Program-made: the position numbers and the translations under genes | Notes under the pieces: generated by a model | Told to the model about the DNA's origin: nothing | Seen by the model: only the letters and a program-made list of their open reading frames with translations | The model's database searches: none | Assembly: GCA_037013495.1 (NCBI GenBank) | Contig: CM072811.1 | Location: 46,259,452 to 46,323,451, forward strand | DNA: 64,000 nucleotides | Direction: 5' to 3' | Source: Hippophae tibetana | Lineage: Eukaryota; Streptophyta; Magnoliopsida; Rosales; Elaeagnaceae | Part shown: positions 46,830-60,395 of the stretch, piece after piece | Layout: every line of letters starts with the position of its first letter | Numbering within the stretch: position 1 is the first letter of the stretch

Positions 46830-49800
46830 TCACAATGCATCTCTCAGGTGAAAAGTCCTAGCCAAGTCCCTGGCTGTGTCATACTCGTTAATATCGGTCA
46901 GAATCTTCTTTAGCCGACGGGCAAGTCCAGTAATTTCACTCTCGGTCACAGCCGATGTGTGCTTCTTCTCCAAAATTTTTCCAAGTAACAGCACATAATC
47001 CACTAGAGGTCGCAACCTGTGGCTGCATAATTACATCGAGAGAAGTAAAAGAATGCTAGCAGAGCAGTTCATAAAAGGCAAAAGAATGATACTCCTAGGT
47101 CAATTTATAAAACCAATCTCTAGGTAGACTATTAAGTCTGGATTAAGACAGGAAAACCTAAAGAGCACCCAGAGTAATATGTCATTGTATACAGGTTGGA
47201 AAGCCAAATTCTATCATTCTTAGCCTCTGTACACTTCACAGAAAACAGACATACAGGAGCAAGCAACAACTGTAGATCTGAGCAGATCCCCAAATTTTGG
47301 ATATCTAAGGGCACATTTTATAACTAGTTCTAATTCATTTAGAAGAAAAAAACAAAAACTTGTTTGATAAAAAGTTTTGTTTTATTCTATCTTTCCCTCT
47401 CAAGTCACAACAAAAAAGCAAAATTAATTAATGAAAAGAAAAATGAACTTAAAATATGGTTTTCAAAAATCTTCTTTTTTTAAGATTCAAAACAATAAAA
47501 AGTGTGTAAAAATGGAATGGAGTTCCAACTTGATTTTGAACATGAAAATGAAATTAATTACTAAAAAATAATTTTGTTCTTAAATGCTCGCATTACGAGT
47601 ATCTAACTCATAATGCGAGCATTTAAAAATAGATATCATTATCTAGAACGTCACTTACTTATGACATGCACAGAACCAAGAACTGAAAATTTACTCAGTT
47701 TGGTGGCCAGGGAAAAAAAATCAAGAAATAAGCATTTCGTACAAGTATTTTTGAAAATACAATATTTGAACGAGATCTTAAAAACATAATTGTTTTCAGA
47801 AATCTAAATAATGTTTTCTAGCAGTAGCACACTTGGTACCTCCACGGAATACCCTTGTTAGAATCCCCCCACCTCCAATTATCATTTGATTAAAAAATTA
47901 GTTTTTCTATGCCTTTAAAAAGTGTGTTAAGATATAACAAACTAATTTAAATTTCAATCAAAATAATATGGCAACCCCAAACTTGGGCTTTAAGTAATTT
48001 AAAATACAAGTCAATTTTCAGATCATATCCTTATATTTTCTAAAATGATTTTGAATCATGAACTAAAAAGGCCCTTCACAATTGAAATTCAATTCACAAA
48101 CTAACATGCTGCCAAAATTAAAAGAAACAAAATAAATATTCCCAAACCTTTGATTCACCATGGACCTTGGACCTGCCCACACTCCAGATAAAGAAGCAAC
48201 AATCCTCTCAGTTCGTGTGATTGCATCATGAATATTTGTAGCAATGCTTCGAACATGAGGTAGAACTTTTCCACACAATATTTCGTCAATAACCAGCTTC
48301 TCCAGGACTGGCAATGCAAGGATTTCTTTCCACAGGCATGTATTTTTTATCAAACGAACAGAAACACCGAACCGATATGCTGCAACTCGTGCAGCATTTG
48401 GCACGGCTTGCAATACAAGAGGGCTCCAAGTTGGGACCTACAATTGAAAATGACAAAAATTTGATAACAACATAACCATAAATTGAAATATCACAGTACC
48501 ATATATTTAATTAAAGCAGCTTAAAATCAAAAGGCAGATAACAAGTATATGTACATGTATGAAAAGCAATATAAATATGTGTTTTCAAATAAATATTCTT
48601 ATGCATAAATATAAGAATTATAGCTTGTTTGCAGTAATCAATGTATAAAGCCATTTTTATTATTAAGTAGACATCTTAAAATAGTACATTGACAATCACA
48701 ATGCAATCCATACCGTGAGGTTAGCAATGGCATCTGCTAGACGAGTTCGAACAGTTTCTAATAGATCTTTTATCTTTTCCTCGTTAAAGCCCAGGACATA
48801 ATCTGTCACAGTGCTTGTAGCAGCAACTATGTTCTCTGTCTCTCGCGTACTAAGCATGTCCCAGCAGTGAGAAATTCGATGATGCAAAATGGGCAGTGCA
48901 ACCTTTTCCACCAACTCAGGAACAAGGTTGGCATCAACATCATTGGGTGCAAACCCACTTCCATTTAATGGCAAGCCATAATCTTCCAATAATGAATGCC
49001 TGAACATAAAGGGAAAAGAAACAATTAGCATAAGCAAAGACTACAAACTAAAAACAGTACAACAGGCAATTTTTTTTTTCATTCCATCTTAATGGCAAGA
49101 GTATGATATAATCAACCATATTTTGATGGCAGGCAGAGAATAAAACATCACAAAATTTCACAGATATAACTGAATATTTTGTACATCAACTCGCCACATA
49201 CCAATTCATACTGAAAAATTCTGTTTTCTCATGGAGTGGATCCCATTTCAGAAGCTCCAGCTTCACATATGGTGAGAATATATGAGGAATACTTAATTCC
49301 ATGTAAGCATCGCGGTAAGCTGATAAAAAGTCCCTTTTGCATTCTTCGAACCTTTCTTTGACAAGTGAAAGTTGGGAATAATCCTCGGCTGCATCACTGA
49401 AAATTTCACCAGCAGTCTGGAGCAACAACTCATGATGTGACTGATAAGCTGTACTCTCACTGTCACTCTCATCAGTGCTAGATTCTCCTTCAACTCTGCA
49501 ATGTGAACCATCCACTTTCATGGATGATAATCTCTTGGATTTAAGTTGTGCTTGTTTGCGCTGTCGAGCCTCAGCCCTTGCTTTCATTTCCATCCGCTTC
49601 TGCAGGTTTGTATCCCTACCAAATTCATCTAACTTCACTGGCAGTTTAGTTTCTTCTCTCAAGGCAGCAAATGCAGCCTCCGCAGCACTTTTGGCAGCGA
49701 TAATTACATCAGAATCGCGACCTCTTTTATTGAATATAGACATTGCAGCATGGACACCTGCTTCTACTTCCATCATTTCATAATCATTATCAGCAGCTCT

Positions 49801-52800
49801 TCTTTCTAAAATTGCTAATGCACGTTTCTCATGGTGCTTTTGTATTTCCTCTTCAAGTTGCTCAATGATGGGAGCTTTATCCTGAGAATTAAAGCATGTC
49901 AACAAGCCTTGGACAAAGTTGAACAAATTAAAAAGTAAGGACAAAAATAAATAAGACATCAAAGGAAAGGGACTAAGTTTATATTTTACTCCAAAAAATC
50001 TACACCGCCCAATAGCTCAAAAAATTTGGGTGCATTATGATGTTCCTAATTTGGAGTCTTTGTAACTTCTTATTGATCTTAAATCAATTCCCTATTCATG
50101 CTATGCCTTGAGTGTTTCACTTCTAATTCTTGATGGATCCTCACAAGTTCTAACTTCTGATCATACTTTTGTCCAACACAGAAATGTAAAGGGGGGAAAA
50201 CATCATTACTCATCTATTTCAGTGGAAAAATGCAAGCAAAAAGGCTGTAAATTAAGTAACATAGAAGATTCCCACCAAATCCATGCAAGATTTATAAAAA
50301 TGAAGTGAACCAAGAGAGATTCACATGGAAAAGAGCACACAAGGATTATATATATAATTATAGAGAAAAATGCCACAAAAGTCCCTTAGATTAGGTCATA
50401 GATTAGGTTATTTGTGCTATTTAATCCCTTAAGTTAGAAAGGGTATCACTTAATCCCTTAACTTTGTAAAAAATACCAACTAAAGACAAATTATATTACT
50501 TTAATGATTTTTTATTAAAATATTCTTTTTGTCAAATAATTCAACGCGATTAAAACACGAGTCTTTAAAATTGATAAAGAAAAATTAATATAAAAAAATT
50601 CTCAAAATATTTGTTTCTTAATATTTTTTAATTATCACTATTTTATTTTAATATTTTATTAATTTTTATTAAAAATTAAAATATACATTTAAATAACTTT
50701 TGGTTTGAATTGTATTATTGTTTATTTTTACTTAAAATATTTCAAATTAAATTTCATTTTTATCATTGTTAAAGACTTATATTTTAACTGTATTTTAATT
50801 ACGGGTCATTTTTACAAAACTAAGGAAATAAATGACAATATTTTTAATATAAGGAACTAAACGATACAAATGACTTAATCTAAGATACTTATGTGACACC
50901 TTTTCTTATAATATATAGGGGTACAATGCACCAATTTGAGAAAACACAACGAATTAGGTAAACCGCATACCTGCAAGAAGTCACATATAAGAGAGACAAA
51001 GTGACGAAGTTTTTGCATGAATCTGTACTTCTCACCAGCAACAGTAAAAGACTTTTCAAGTTCAGTGATACTTAAAAGTGAAGTGGACAAATTTTCATCA
51101 ACCTTAACCAGTAATGACACGCTTCTGTCATGAGATTCCTATAGATATAACAAAAATAAGTAATTAACTGTTGAATGCCCAATACAATATAATTATATCC
51201 AGTAACTGCAAAACACCACAAACATATTACACATAGATTAACTCCAGGTCTACAGAAATCCTTCGCATATTGTTAAACAGACTCTATTTATATAATCTGT
51301 TTTCCAAAATAAAAATATTTATACACCAAAAAAAGTAGAGAATGCAGGCATCAATAATAAAATTTGCTAAGCCAGACCGAAAATACAAAAATGATAAATA
51401 TAGCTTAGTTACAGTAAAACCCACCTCCTCGCAGACATGATTGAACTACATAACGCCATTACATAAAAAGAATAACCAAGCTCCAGGCCCCTAAAGGAGC
51501 CAATATTTAAGTTGCTCTGGGCCCTTCATATCTCAACTCAAGAAAGCATAATTTTCTATTATCTAAAGAAGCTTGTTAAATTGTTTACAACTATATTATG
51601 AAGCCAATACTGTAAATTATTCCCACTAACGAACTTGGAAAGATGGTTACTGTTTCATAAGAATTTTGAGCACAAATTTGCCATAAAGATAATGTTAGGT
51701 GTGCGGACAAAATTACGTATATAGTCAGGATGAACTACTAATAAGTTAAACTTTTAGGTTGAAACTCAGACCCAACATATAATTACTACGAGTTCTTAGT
51801 ATCTCAATATATGAAGAATCTTATAAGCTGAGAGAAACTCCTACGTTGAAGATAACCTGAACAACAACTTATACGAACAAAAGGTAACCTGAACAACAAC
51901 TTATACGAACAAAAGGAAACTCCCACTGACATCATGATTACTACATTAAAATCAGCTACAAGTGAACCACTTAAGAGAAGATAGAAAATCTCTTTCTTAG
52001 GATGAGAATATATAGACATTCCAATTTGAAAAATCAATACAACGGAAAAACGTTTCCTTACCTTAGCCCTCCTCACATTCTCTTGCAAAGCTTTCATAGC
52101 AATCTCAGCTTGTTGAGATATGGACATCATGCCCAAACCTTGGGACGCCCCAATTGCAATTCCTAAGCTTGTACCCGCCGCCACCGGCACACTTTGCCCC
52201 ACCGCCGGCCCATACCCAGCAACTGCCGGATAAATGTTGTTTTGTTGGGGAGTAGTCAGAGTCTGACCCACAGAAACACCTGTATTGGCTGCCCTCGTAG
52301 ACCCATTATCCACCAACTTCCCCAACCCCTTTCTAAACTGAGCTTCCTCCCAAATCTTCTCCACTTCGTCTTCATCCTCATCATTCTCAATGATTTCCTT
52401 CTTCGTTCCCAATCCCATTGCACTGTCATCAACTTCTTCAAATACACCCTTCCTTGTCCCATCAGTTTTATCCCCAAGCAACGCAATTCGGCCTCGAAAT
52501 TCCGGTTCTTCATCACTCAAACCCTCTGCCTCACCATGATTACTCCCTGCATCCAACGAAATAAAATCCGGCGCAGCCAACCCCGACTTCCGTAGTCGCT
52601 CCCGCTTAGCTCGAATGGCATTGATCATAGCTTGATCAGGAATCAAAGACCCAGATGAATCTTTCGTTTTCCCAATGTCCATTGAAGCAAATCGCAACTG
52701 GGCATCCCTTTTCTCCTTACCCTGGTCTTCATCTTCATCCTCCGAATCCAATTCTTGAGCTTGCCTCACAGTCTCAGAGATCTGGTCAGTGGGTTTGACA

Positions 52801-53282
52801 AGACCCTTCAAAACAATTATGGGTTCGGAAGAGGGTTTGGAATCTGAAGCGGGTCGAGAGCTAGCGAGGGTCCGAGTGTTCTTCTGTAACTCACGGAGTG
52901 CTTCCTTCGTATACATTCCAACTTGAGGTTGGACATTGGAGGGTAAAGAAGGAGAGACAGAAAGAGAAGAATTAGAGAGACGGTCTTTCAAGGCGGTGAG
53001 CTTGTGGGAAGAGGAAGATTTCGAGGAACGAGAGATGGGTTTAGAAGAAGAGCGCAAAGAAGGGGTTTCACCTTCACCTTCTTCGTCGTCGGCGAAACTG
53101 AGTAGCTTTTGAGCTTGATTGAGAGATTTCTTGGGCTTCGTTGCGGTAGAGGAGGGTTTTGATGAGGACTTGGTTGTTGATGATGTCGTAGTGGTGGACG
53201 GAGTGTCGTTATTGTTTGTGTCATCGTTGTTGATGTCGTCGTCAGCGCGTCGCCGAAAGTTTCTCGCTTTAGCGCTGCTCAT
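46830..53282 (-). CDS. ILP1: ILP1, GCFC-domain nuclear protein (PAXBP1-like)
   Basis: Six exons (52062-53282, 50971-51138, 49202-49881, 48714-48999, 48148-48437, 46830-47022) join in frame to 945 residues. All use GT/AG and conserved phases. It begins MSSAKARNFRRR, like the NFRRR start of Arabidopsis ILP1 (about 908 aa). Residues 1-400 are low-complexity: Ser/Thr/Lys-rich, with acidic runs DSEDEDED and NDEDEDEVEK. A predicted coiled coil spans about 408-490 (ESHDRSVSLL... then IEQLEEEIQKHHEKRALAIL). A KLDEFGRD block and a GESSTDESDSES acidic tract follow. The GCFC region (about 620-850) holds FSPYVKLELLKWDPL, DANLVPELVEKVALPILHH and CWDMLSTRET. Then come PHVRSIATNIHDAITRTERI and a helical end FHLRDAL. 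In Arabidopsis, ILP1 represses CYCA2 genes, promotes endoreduplication, and works with NTR1 in spliceosome disassembly. No stop or frameshift is seen. Confidence 0.94.
47016..47022 (-). other. Tandem splice acceptors at ILP1 exon 6
   Basis: On the minus strand the intron 5 end reads ATGCAG/CCACAG/GTTGCG. Either AG keeps frame; using the second removes two residues (Ser-His-Arg becomes Arg). I chose the upstream site (exon from 47022) because it resembles the Arabidopsis sequence (H-x-R-x-L before PLVD) more closely. Confidence 0.5.
50358..50912. repeat. MITE with long terminal inverted repeats in ILP1 intron 2
   Basis: The left end carries AGAGAAAAATGCCACAAAAG, CTTAGATTAGGTCAT and TTATTTGTGCTATTTAATCC. 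The reverse complement of the right end carries AAGAAAAGGTGTCACATAAG, CTTAGATTAAGTCAT and TTTGTATCGTTTAGTTCC. The arms are about 60-70 bp and enclose non-coding AT-rich DNA. It makes up half of the 1,089-bp intron. Confidence 0.7.
51853..51916. repeat. Perfect 32-bp tandem duplication in ILP1 intron 1
   Basis: Two identical 32-bp units (51853-51884 and 51885-51916), each starting TAACCTGAACAACAACTTAT. It lies within intron 1 (51139-52061). Confidence 0.95.
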
Positions 53283-53400
53283 GGTGGTGATGGCACCGAT
53301 AGAGAGAGACGAGTGAGAGGCAGAACAAAGCAAAGCAAAAGAGTGTATCGAAGGAAATTTCAAGAGCTTTAGTGTGACAATGTTAAAATCGGGGCTAGGT
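53283..53400 (-). other. 5' leader and proximal promoter of ILP1
   Basis: The reading frame stays open upstream to 53363 but has no ATG there (it opens at TTG), so 53282 is the first in-frame start. Composition drops to AT-rich above about 53430. No TATA box in the right place was recognised. Confidence 0.45.
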
Positions 53401-55920
53401 TCAATATTTCAGGAGCTTAGTCTTGTTTTCGGGGTAAAATATATTTTTAGTCTAATCTTTTTTAAATCATACAACAATTTATTTCATATTTTTTAAATAA
53501 AAAAAAATTAGTCTTTTTTTTAATAAAACAATTTACTCTATATTTTTTTAAAATTTACAGCAATTTTGTTCATATTCTTTAAAATTTACAATAATTAAGA
53601 ATATTATGTATATTATTCAAATATTGAATTGAAATTATATGTTAAAGTTAAATTCAAATACGGTTATTAATTTAAACATAATTTAATAATATAATTTATT
53701 TAAAATAATTTGAATCTGACAAATCAATTTTTTTTAAATCGAAGAAAGTTATATTGATGTTAAAATTTATCTATTAATTATTACCATATATAAAACATAA
53801 CATACATAATATTTAAATTTTAAATTAATGTAATTTTAATAAAATTTATTATTTATAATCACAATTAATAAAATAAAAAGTATACAATTAATTCAAATAA
53901 ATTATATTATAAAATTTGTTAATTTAAATTTAAAGAGATAGTATATTTTTCAACTCATCAAACTTGATTTAAGTACAAAATTTATAAATCTAATTCAAAT
54001 TAGATAGATTTTATTTAATTTATCAATTTAAATAGATTAATTAAACTATTTATTTACTCTTAATATATAATAGATAGATAATATATAATTACATCTTGAT
54101 ACTAAGTTTAAGTAGAATAGCATAAAATTATCCTTTTCGCTTAAATATATTTATTTTTTTGCTTTGTTTTCTTTTGTCTTCTGCCAAAGTGAAGGCAATT
54201 TAATATCATGCAAAAAAATCATCTATCTAACCTCAAACGTTATGCTTTAATTGGTTTTTTTTCATTCATTAGGTGATTTATCATTTTTTTAAGAAAATAA
54301 AAATATCATTCATGCACCTAGAAATTATTTATTATAATTGATTATAACAAATTAAAAAAAAAATAGTGGCTAACTTGTTCCATGATTAAAACAACATGGA
54401 GGAAATTGTTTTACTTAAAAAATATAGAGGCTCAATTGTTCCATCACTAAAAAATATAGGGACGAAATTATTTTATTTAAAAAAATAAAGATTAAATTAT
54501 TCCAAAATTAAAAGAATATAAAGTAAAAATGTGCTTAACTAATTTTTTTTATAATAGCACTGCTATAATATTAAAAAATTATTTATTAGTAAATATTTTC
54601 TTAAAAATATGTAATATATCTATAAAATTAAACTTATTCTCAATATAATCTAATCAAGAATAATTTACTTTCAAACTAATGAATAATTTCTCATATAATA
54701 TATATCACAAAAATATTACCATAATTTATTATCATAATTTTTAAGTTAATTAATAAATATATTACTAAATTATTAAAAAAATTGTGAACATATCATTTAA
54801 ACTTATCTATATATAAATATAATACTAAAATATAATAAATGTTACAAAAATTTCATTCTAATTTAATTTATAATATTTTGATGATATATTTTTAACACAA
54901 ATGTGACAAAATTATTATCCATGAATGGTATTTTTTTAATATTTATGATATTTTAATAATACATTTATAACTCGATAAATTTAAATTCTATATTTATAAT
55001 TTTTTAATACTTTAATCATATTTTGTTTTACACATAATTTTATGAATCCAATGTTCAATTAAAGTTCTTCCAAAATCTATTATAAAATTAAGATTTCTTT
55101 TTGAAAAATAATTAAAATAATATTATTAAAATTTATAATTATAAAAATAACATTTTCTTACGTATACTCTTATATTTTTACTATTAATAAAAAGTTTGTC
55201 ACGTAATTTCATATTGAATATAATTTAAATTAAATTATAATAATTTAGATTTATGTAATATTAAATATTATTCAATATTATTATAGTGTTATTTTTATTA
55301 TTATAAATTTTATGCGTGTTATATTTTATAATTTTCTTTTTTTTATTAAATTTGGTTGGTATAATAATTTTTAAATTAATTTAATTTAAATATTATATTT
55401 TCAAAGAAAGTGTAAAATTAAATATCTTTTGAAAATATATATTTTTAAATTAGGCAATTCAAAAAATAAATCTTATGAGCGTACTATATATAATTTATCT
55501 CTCCCTCTCGGCATTACCAAATAAAAAAGTTCACTCTCGTCATTAAAAGTAAACTATTTTTTTCCCAATTATAATATATAAAGTTAAATAATTTTATAGT
55601 TAAAAATAGATTCTATAATGTATAAATATATAAATAAAATGAGATAAAGAGAGATTAAAAAAATACTAAAAAAATGGTTATTTTTAAAAGAGATGAATAA
55701 TTTTTTATTTTAATTTTAAAATAAATCTAATTTTATTTTTACAAAAATTAAACTTGATTACTTTATTTAAAAATTAATTAACATGTTTACTTGTTTACTT
55801 AATTAAAAGTTATAATATTATTTATCTTACATATTTATTTATTTAATTAATTCTACTTTTAATTCTTAATACAAAAAAAAACATAAATTATTGTCTTATA
55901 GTATTAAAAAACATGTTCAT
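53401..55920. other. AT-rich intergenic region upstream of ILP1
   Basis: About 2.5 kb of low-complexity A/T sequence. No gene, LTR or clear inverted repeat was recognised. Confidence 0.55.
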
Positions 55921-55929
55921 ATAAAAATA

Positions 55930-56650
55930 AACATATGTGATATGATCTCCTCCAGCACAGAGCCCGTATCCAAATAGAGGTGCAAATGATAATGATGCTC
56001 CTCCAATGAGAAACAAACCCAGGCTTTCTGATTACGTCCAGTAAGAACCAGAGGAGTCGAAGAAGGATCTAGACGATTGCCAAAATCTTGTCCACTTTCG
56101 ACTAAGTCGATCAGCTGGCAATTTTTGTCTCCTTAATTATTTTTTTATTATAGTTTTTGTCACACAATTCATAAAACAAATTTCATTTTCCTTTCATCAA
56201 ACGGATCGCAGGACAGGATCTTGGCTGGGGTAAGTGGTAGAATTAATTGCTGGCTGACTAAGTTTTGGAATTCAAGGACTGGACTAAATTGTTCAATCAT
56301 TTTGAGATCTTGGCAGTGCATTCTATGTTTGTCTTCTCTGGTTAAATTAACAATCTTTTGATCGAGAGAGCTGCGGCATTGTAAGAAAGTTTTGTTTGGC
56401 CTAACACATTCTCAAAGGAGATCAACATATATTGATTATTGACAGTCGTCTACGCGAGAATATATCAAAACCATGTATTAATTAGCTCTTATTTAAGCCT
56501 CATTGACTTGTGACATTCTGCTAGCTACTTGGGTCCTTGTACTTGCTAATTGCCACGTTCGCTTGTGATGTTAATTAAGTTATTACTTGACAGATCTTGG
56601 TAGGAATATGATACACCCCAGAAACAAATAGTGTCAGAAAATCTTGTACC
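55930..56650. other. Unexplained GC-richer island
   Basis: A 700-bp stretch of clearly higher GC stands out in about 5 kb of AT-rich DNA. On the plus strand, 55946-56130 reads SPPAQSPYPNRGANDNDAPP and RNKPRLSDYVQ, one stop, then ESKKDLDDCQNLVHFRLSRS. The run is long enough to suggest a coding or former coding segment. No ATG fits well, and I recognise no domain. Candidates are a broken gene fragment, an orphan exon, or the 5' part of a non-coding transcript. Confidence 0.3.
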
Positions 56651-59440
56651 TTCGTAGTATTATTCGTAATCTCATCTCCATTTCTTACCCATTTTCTATT
56701 TTTTATAAAAATAAAATTGTTTAAAGAGTAATCTTTACGATAAAGTATGTGTATTAAATCTCAGGTCCTCAAATCATAGGATGTTCAAATATTCAAATAT
56801 ACATGGGTAATCAAGATATATATGTATTACAATATGATTGGTCCTTTACAACAGTATGAAAAGCATCAATAGATTAGTGGAAAGGGGGGCAAATTATGTG
56901 GTGTCAGATCAAAGTAGTGATAGTGATCGACTTAGATAATTTATAAGTTTAAAATTATTAGTTTTAACTAATCGATTATTGTAATATAATTTTATGTGTC
57001 GATTATAGAGAAAAAAATTATCAAAGAATAGTAAATAAAATGATAACAATAATTAAAGAAAAAAATCAATATTTAATAACAAGTTTTTTAGATTCATTAA
57101 ATTGTTTCGTTTTAATATTACTAATTTTGATTTTTATTATTACTTACCTCATGTCACAAATAAACAATTAGAAGATATAAAGTTAAAGTTTAATAACAAA
57201 AATTAATGTATTTATTTTAAAAATATATTTTTATTGAAGAACAAACAAGATTTATTATTATAAGTTATTTAAAATTGATAATATATCAAAATGATAACAT
57301 CGTAATAAAATATCTAACTTATAAAATAAATATAATAACTATTGAATAAAAATTATACATAAAAAAATATAATTAAATTTATATGAAATTTAAGAATATA
57401 ATATATTAATTATAACAAAAGATGAACAAAATAATTTTTCAAAATAAAACTGTAAACTATAAAACCTTATAAGAATTAAAAAAATATAATAGAAAAAATA
57501 CATAACTAAACTCCTCTCTAACCTTACTATAACTTTAGCCTAATATAAAAATCATTCACATAAATTCTAAAGAGAAAAGAATACGAGTTCTTTACAATTT
57601 TTTAATGTTTTACAAGTATTGAATGTTCAATTTATTTATAGTGTTAGAATATAAAAATTTGTTGAATCTTAATAATATTAAGTTGTTTTAATTTTGAATA
57701 TAATTGATTTAAAAATATTTTCAAAATACTAATTATAGATAAATCTCTTATCTTTTTAGAGGATCAAGAAATACCTAATTTGAAATTTTATATAAAAAGA
57801 TATATCATAAATACTAACCGACATTCAAATGCAATAATTTTGAATTTTAACTCATTTTTTAGAAAAATAATAATCATATTTAGATATTTTGTAGATAAAT
57901 CTTTTATCTTTCCGTATAAAATTGAATAATCTCATTTGGAGATCATAATAATCAAAACTCAACAATTTGTTTATGAAATCTGGTGAAGATATGTTACCAA
58001 ATTCAAATTTTGGTTTTTTTTATATTTTTTTGTTGATTTTTGTTTACCTTATAAAAACAATCATAATTAATATTTTACATATTTTAAATATGAATTTTTA
58101 TGCTATTATTATAATTATCAATTAGCTTATTGTTAGTCCCTAATAATTAAAACGCAAATAAAAAAACAAAAACATGATGATTAATCTAAATAAAAATCTA
58201 GAAAAATCAACTAAGTGTTTTAAATAAAGAGTTATTTCAAAATCACAGTTATTATGTAGATTATTTCAATTATAACTTTTTAAAATTTGTGTTGTGAACT
58301 AAGCAAAGTCTTCTTACTATAAAATATAACACATATAACCTTTAAAATTTGTTCATATAAAAGCCTTAACTTCATATTTTTATGCATAAATTATTTTTAA
58401 AGGTTAAAAATTTCACTCATGGAGTTGAAAAATAAAGAAATACTCGAGATATGTTCAAAACAAACAAAAAAACAAACATTGATCTAAGAATACAAAAGTA
58501 TGTTGCTTAAAATTCAACATTTTTTATTAACAACTAGTTATAGGATTTAAATTAATTTATATGATAACACAATATAAATAGATATATGAAAATAACTACT
58601 TCCTACGAACTAATAATTAATGAAAACTTGTTATCTTACAAAATAAGGAATATAGACTTTATTAAACTGAATAACATTTTTTTTCTATTTTTTCTATTTT
58701 TTTTGTGATTCGTTTTCTCTTTTTTGAATGCCAAAAATAATACAAAAAGAGTACAAAGAATCTCATTTTTTAACTAATATCATCATTTAGTTTTTTAATC
58801 AATTCATTCCATAAACAAAGAAATGATATTTTAAACATCAACTAACTAATTTAAAAGATCAATAAAATTTCATAAGATGTTTTCTTAATTCTCTCCACTA
58901 ATTCATAAAAGATGTATGAGATCATAAAAATATATATTTAGGCATGAAAATTCTCTATGTTATATACAATGAGTATTTATCTTATCACAAAGCTTAGTAA
59001 TGTACATAAAATATTTTTGAAGTTGTTATTTAGTAATCAAAATTGACGAGGTGACTCAAATCAAACAATTTGAGGTCCATATCTAGACAATAGTGCAAAT
59101 ATTTTTATTTGAACCTTTCAAATATGTAATGCAAACTTATTTTGAAAACTATTAAGATTTAAGTACTTTTAATAACATTATTTTAATTTAAATAATAAGC
59201 ATCAATGTATATCGAAAGTGTGCATAAAGTGCCACCACCCCCAACCTAAATTTGACAGTGTTATCAATGTTTCAAAATTAAATATGAAATAAAAGAACAA
59301 AAAATAGAGTGAACTTGCATGAAAATTGCCTCTCATAGAAATAAGAAACATAAGAAATAACATAAATTTAAAATAAATAAAATAACATAATAGAAATAAA
59401 ACTAATGTACTAAAAAAATAAAACATGATCAACGGTAGTA
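56651..59440. other. AT-rich intergenic region
   Basis: No cellular gene is seen. Near 59220-59260 the minus strand has TTTAGGTTGGGGGTGGTGG, a G-rich tract like the polypurine tracts of Athila/Tat gypsy elements. It may be the 3' boundary of the gypsy relic that follows. A 76-codon frame over it (59202-59432) is incidental. Confidence 0.4.
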
Positions 59441-60395
59441 TACTAGAGTCATAGGATAAATCTCCTCAAAATACATAGAATGACTCACTCTTTCAATATA
59501 ATTTTTCAACCATTATCCATTATCTTTAAAAATTCTCACATCGATTGGATCCTTAGTTTTAATAACACCATTGAGAGAAACTTTTTTCACCACAAATGAC
59601 CCGATCCATCTTGATCTTAGCTTTCCAAGGTAGTGATGCAGTCAGGAATCATAAAGATGAACATGTTGGCTTGGCTCAAAGTTCTTTCTTAGGATTTACT
59701 TGTCACGAGCCATTTTTAGTTTAGTCTTGTAAATTTGGGAGTTATCATAAGCATCATTTCTCAATTATTCTATTTGTAATAATTGTAATTTTCTCTAAAG
59801 TATTACAACATTCAAAATCAAAGTTAAGGGCTTTAACAACCTAATAACCCTTATTCCCCAACTCAACAAATAAATGACATGTTTTTTCATAAACAAGCCT
59901 GTAAGGAGACATTTCAAGTATGCTATTATAAGTAGTGTGATATGCCCAAAGTGCATCAAAAAGTCTTAATGACCAATCTTTGTGGTTTGGATTAAATGTC
60001 TCTTTAGACTTTGTTTGACCTTCTTATTAGCTAACTCAGCTTGTACATTGATATGTGGATGGTATGCAAAAGAAACCTTATATAAAACACCATACTTATA
60101 CATCAAAACCTTAAAAGAATGGTTACAAAAATAGGTCTCTTGGTCATTGTTAACACCTGTGGTGTATCGTATCTAGATAACACATTTTCTTTTAAGAATT
60201 TTACCATGGTTACATTATCATTAGTATGACATGTCATAGGCTCCATCCATCTAGACACATAATCTACAACTAAAATAATATAAAGATGACCAAAAGAAGA
60301 GGGGAAAAGTTTTATAAAATCAATACCTCAATAATAAAATATCTCAATAACAAGTATCGGGTTAAAGGGCATCATATGACATTGGGTCAGTGCAC

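Noticed and set aside
52194..53316. Several open frames opposite or shifted to ILP1 exon 1
   Set aside because: They are shadows of a long GC-richer exon; the ILP1 frame is fixed by family similarity and splicing.
53283..53363. Possible 27-residue N-terminal extension of ILP1
   Set aside because: The frame is open upstream but begins at TTG, not ATG; the ATG at 53282 fits the family's N-terminus.
59202..59432. 76-codon hydrophobic minus-strand open frame, membrane-protein-like
   Set aside because: The hydrophobicity follows from A/T-rich codons (Phe, Leu, Ile); it overlaps the probable polypurine tract of the gypsy relic.
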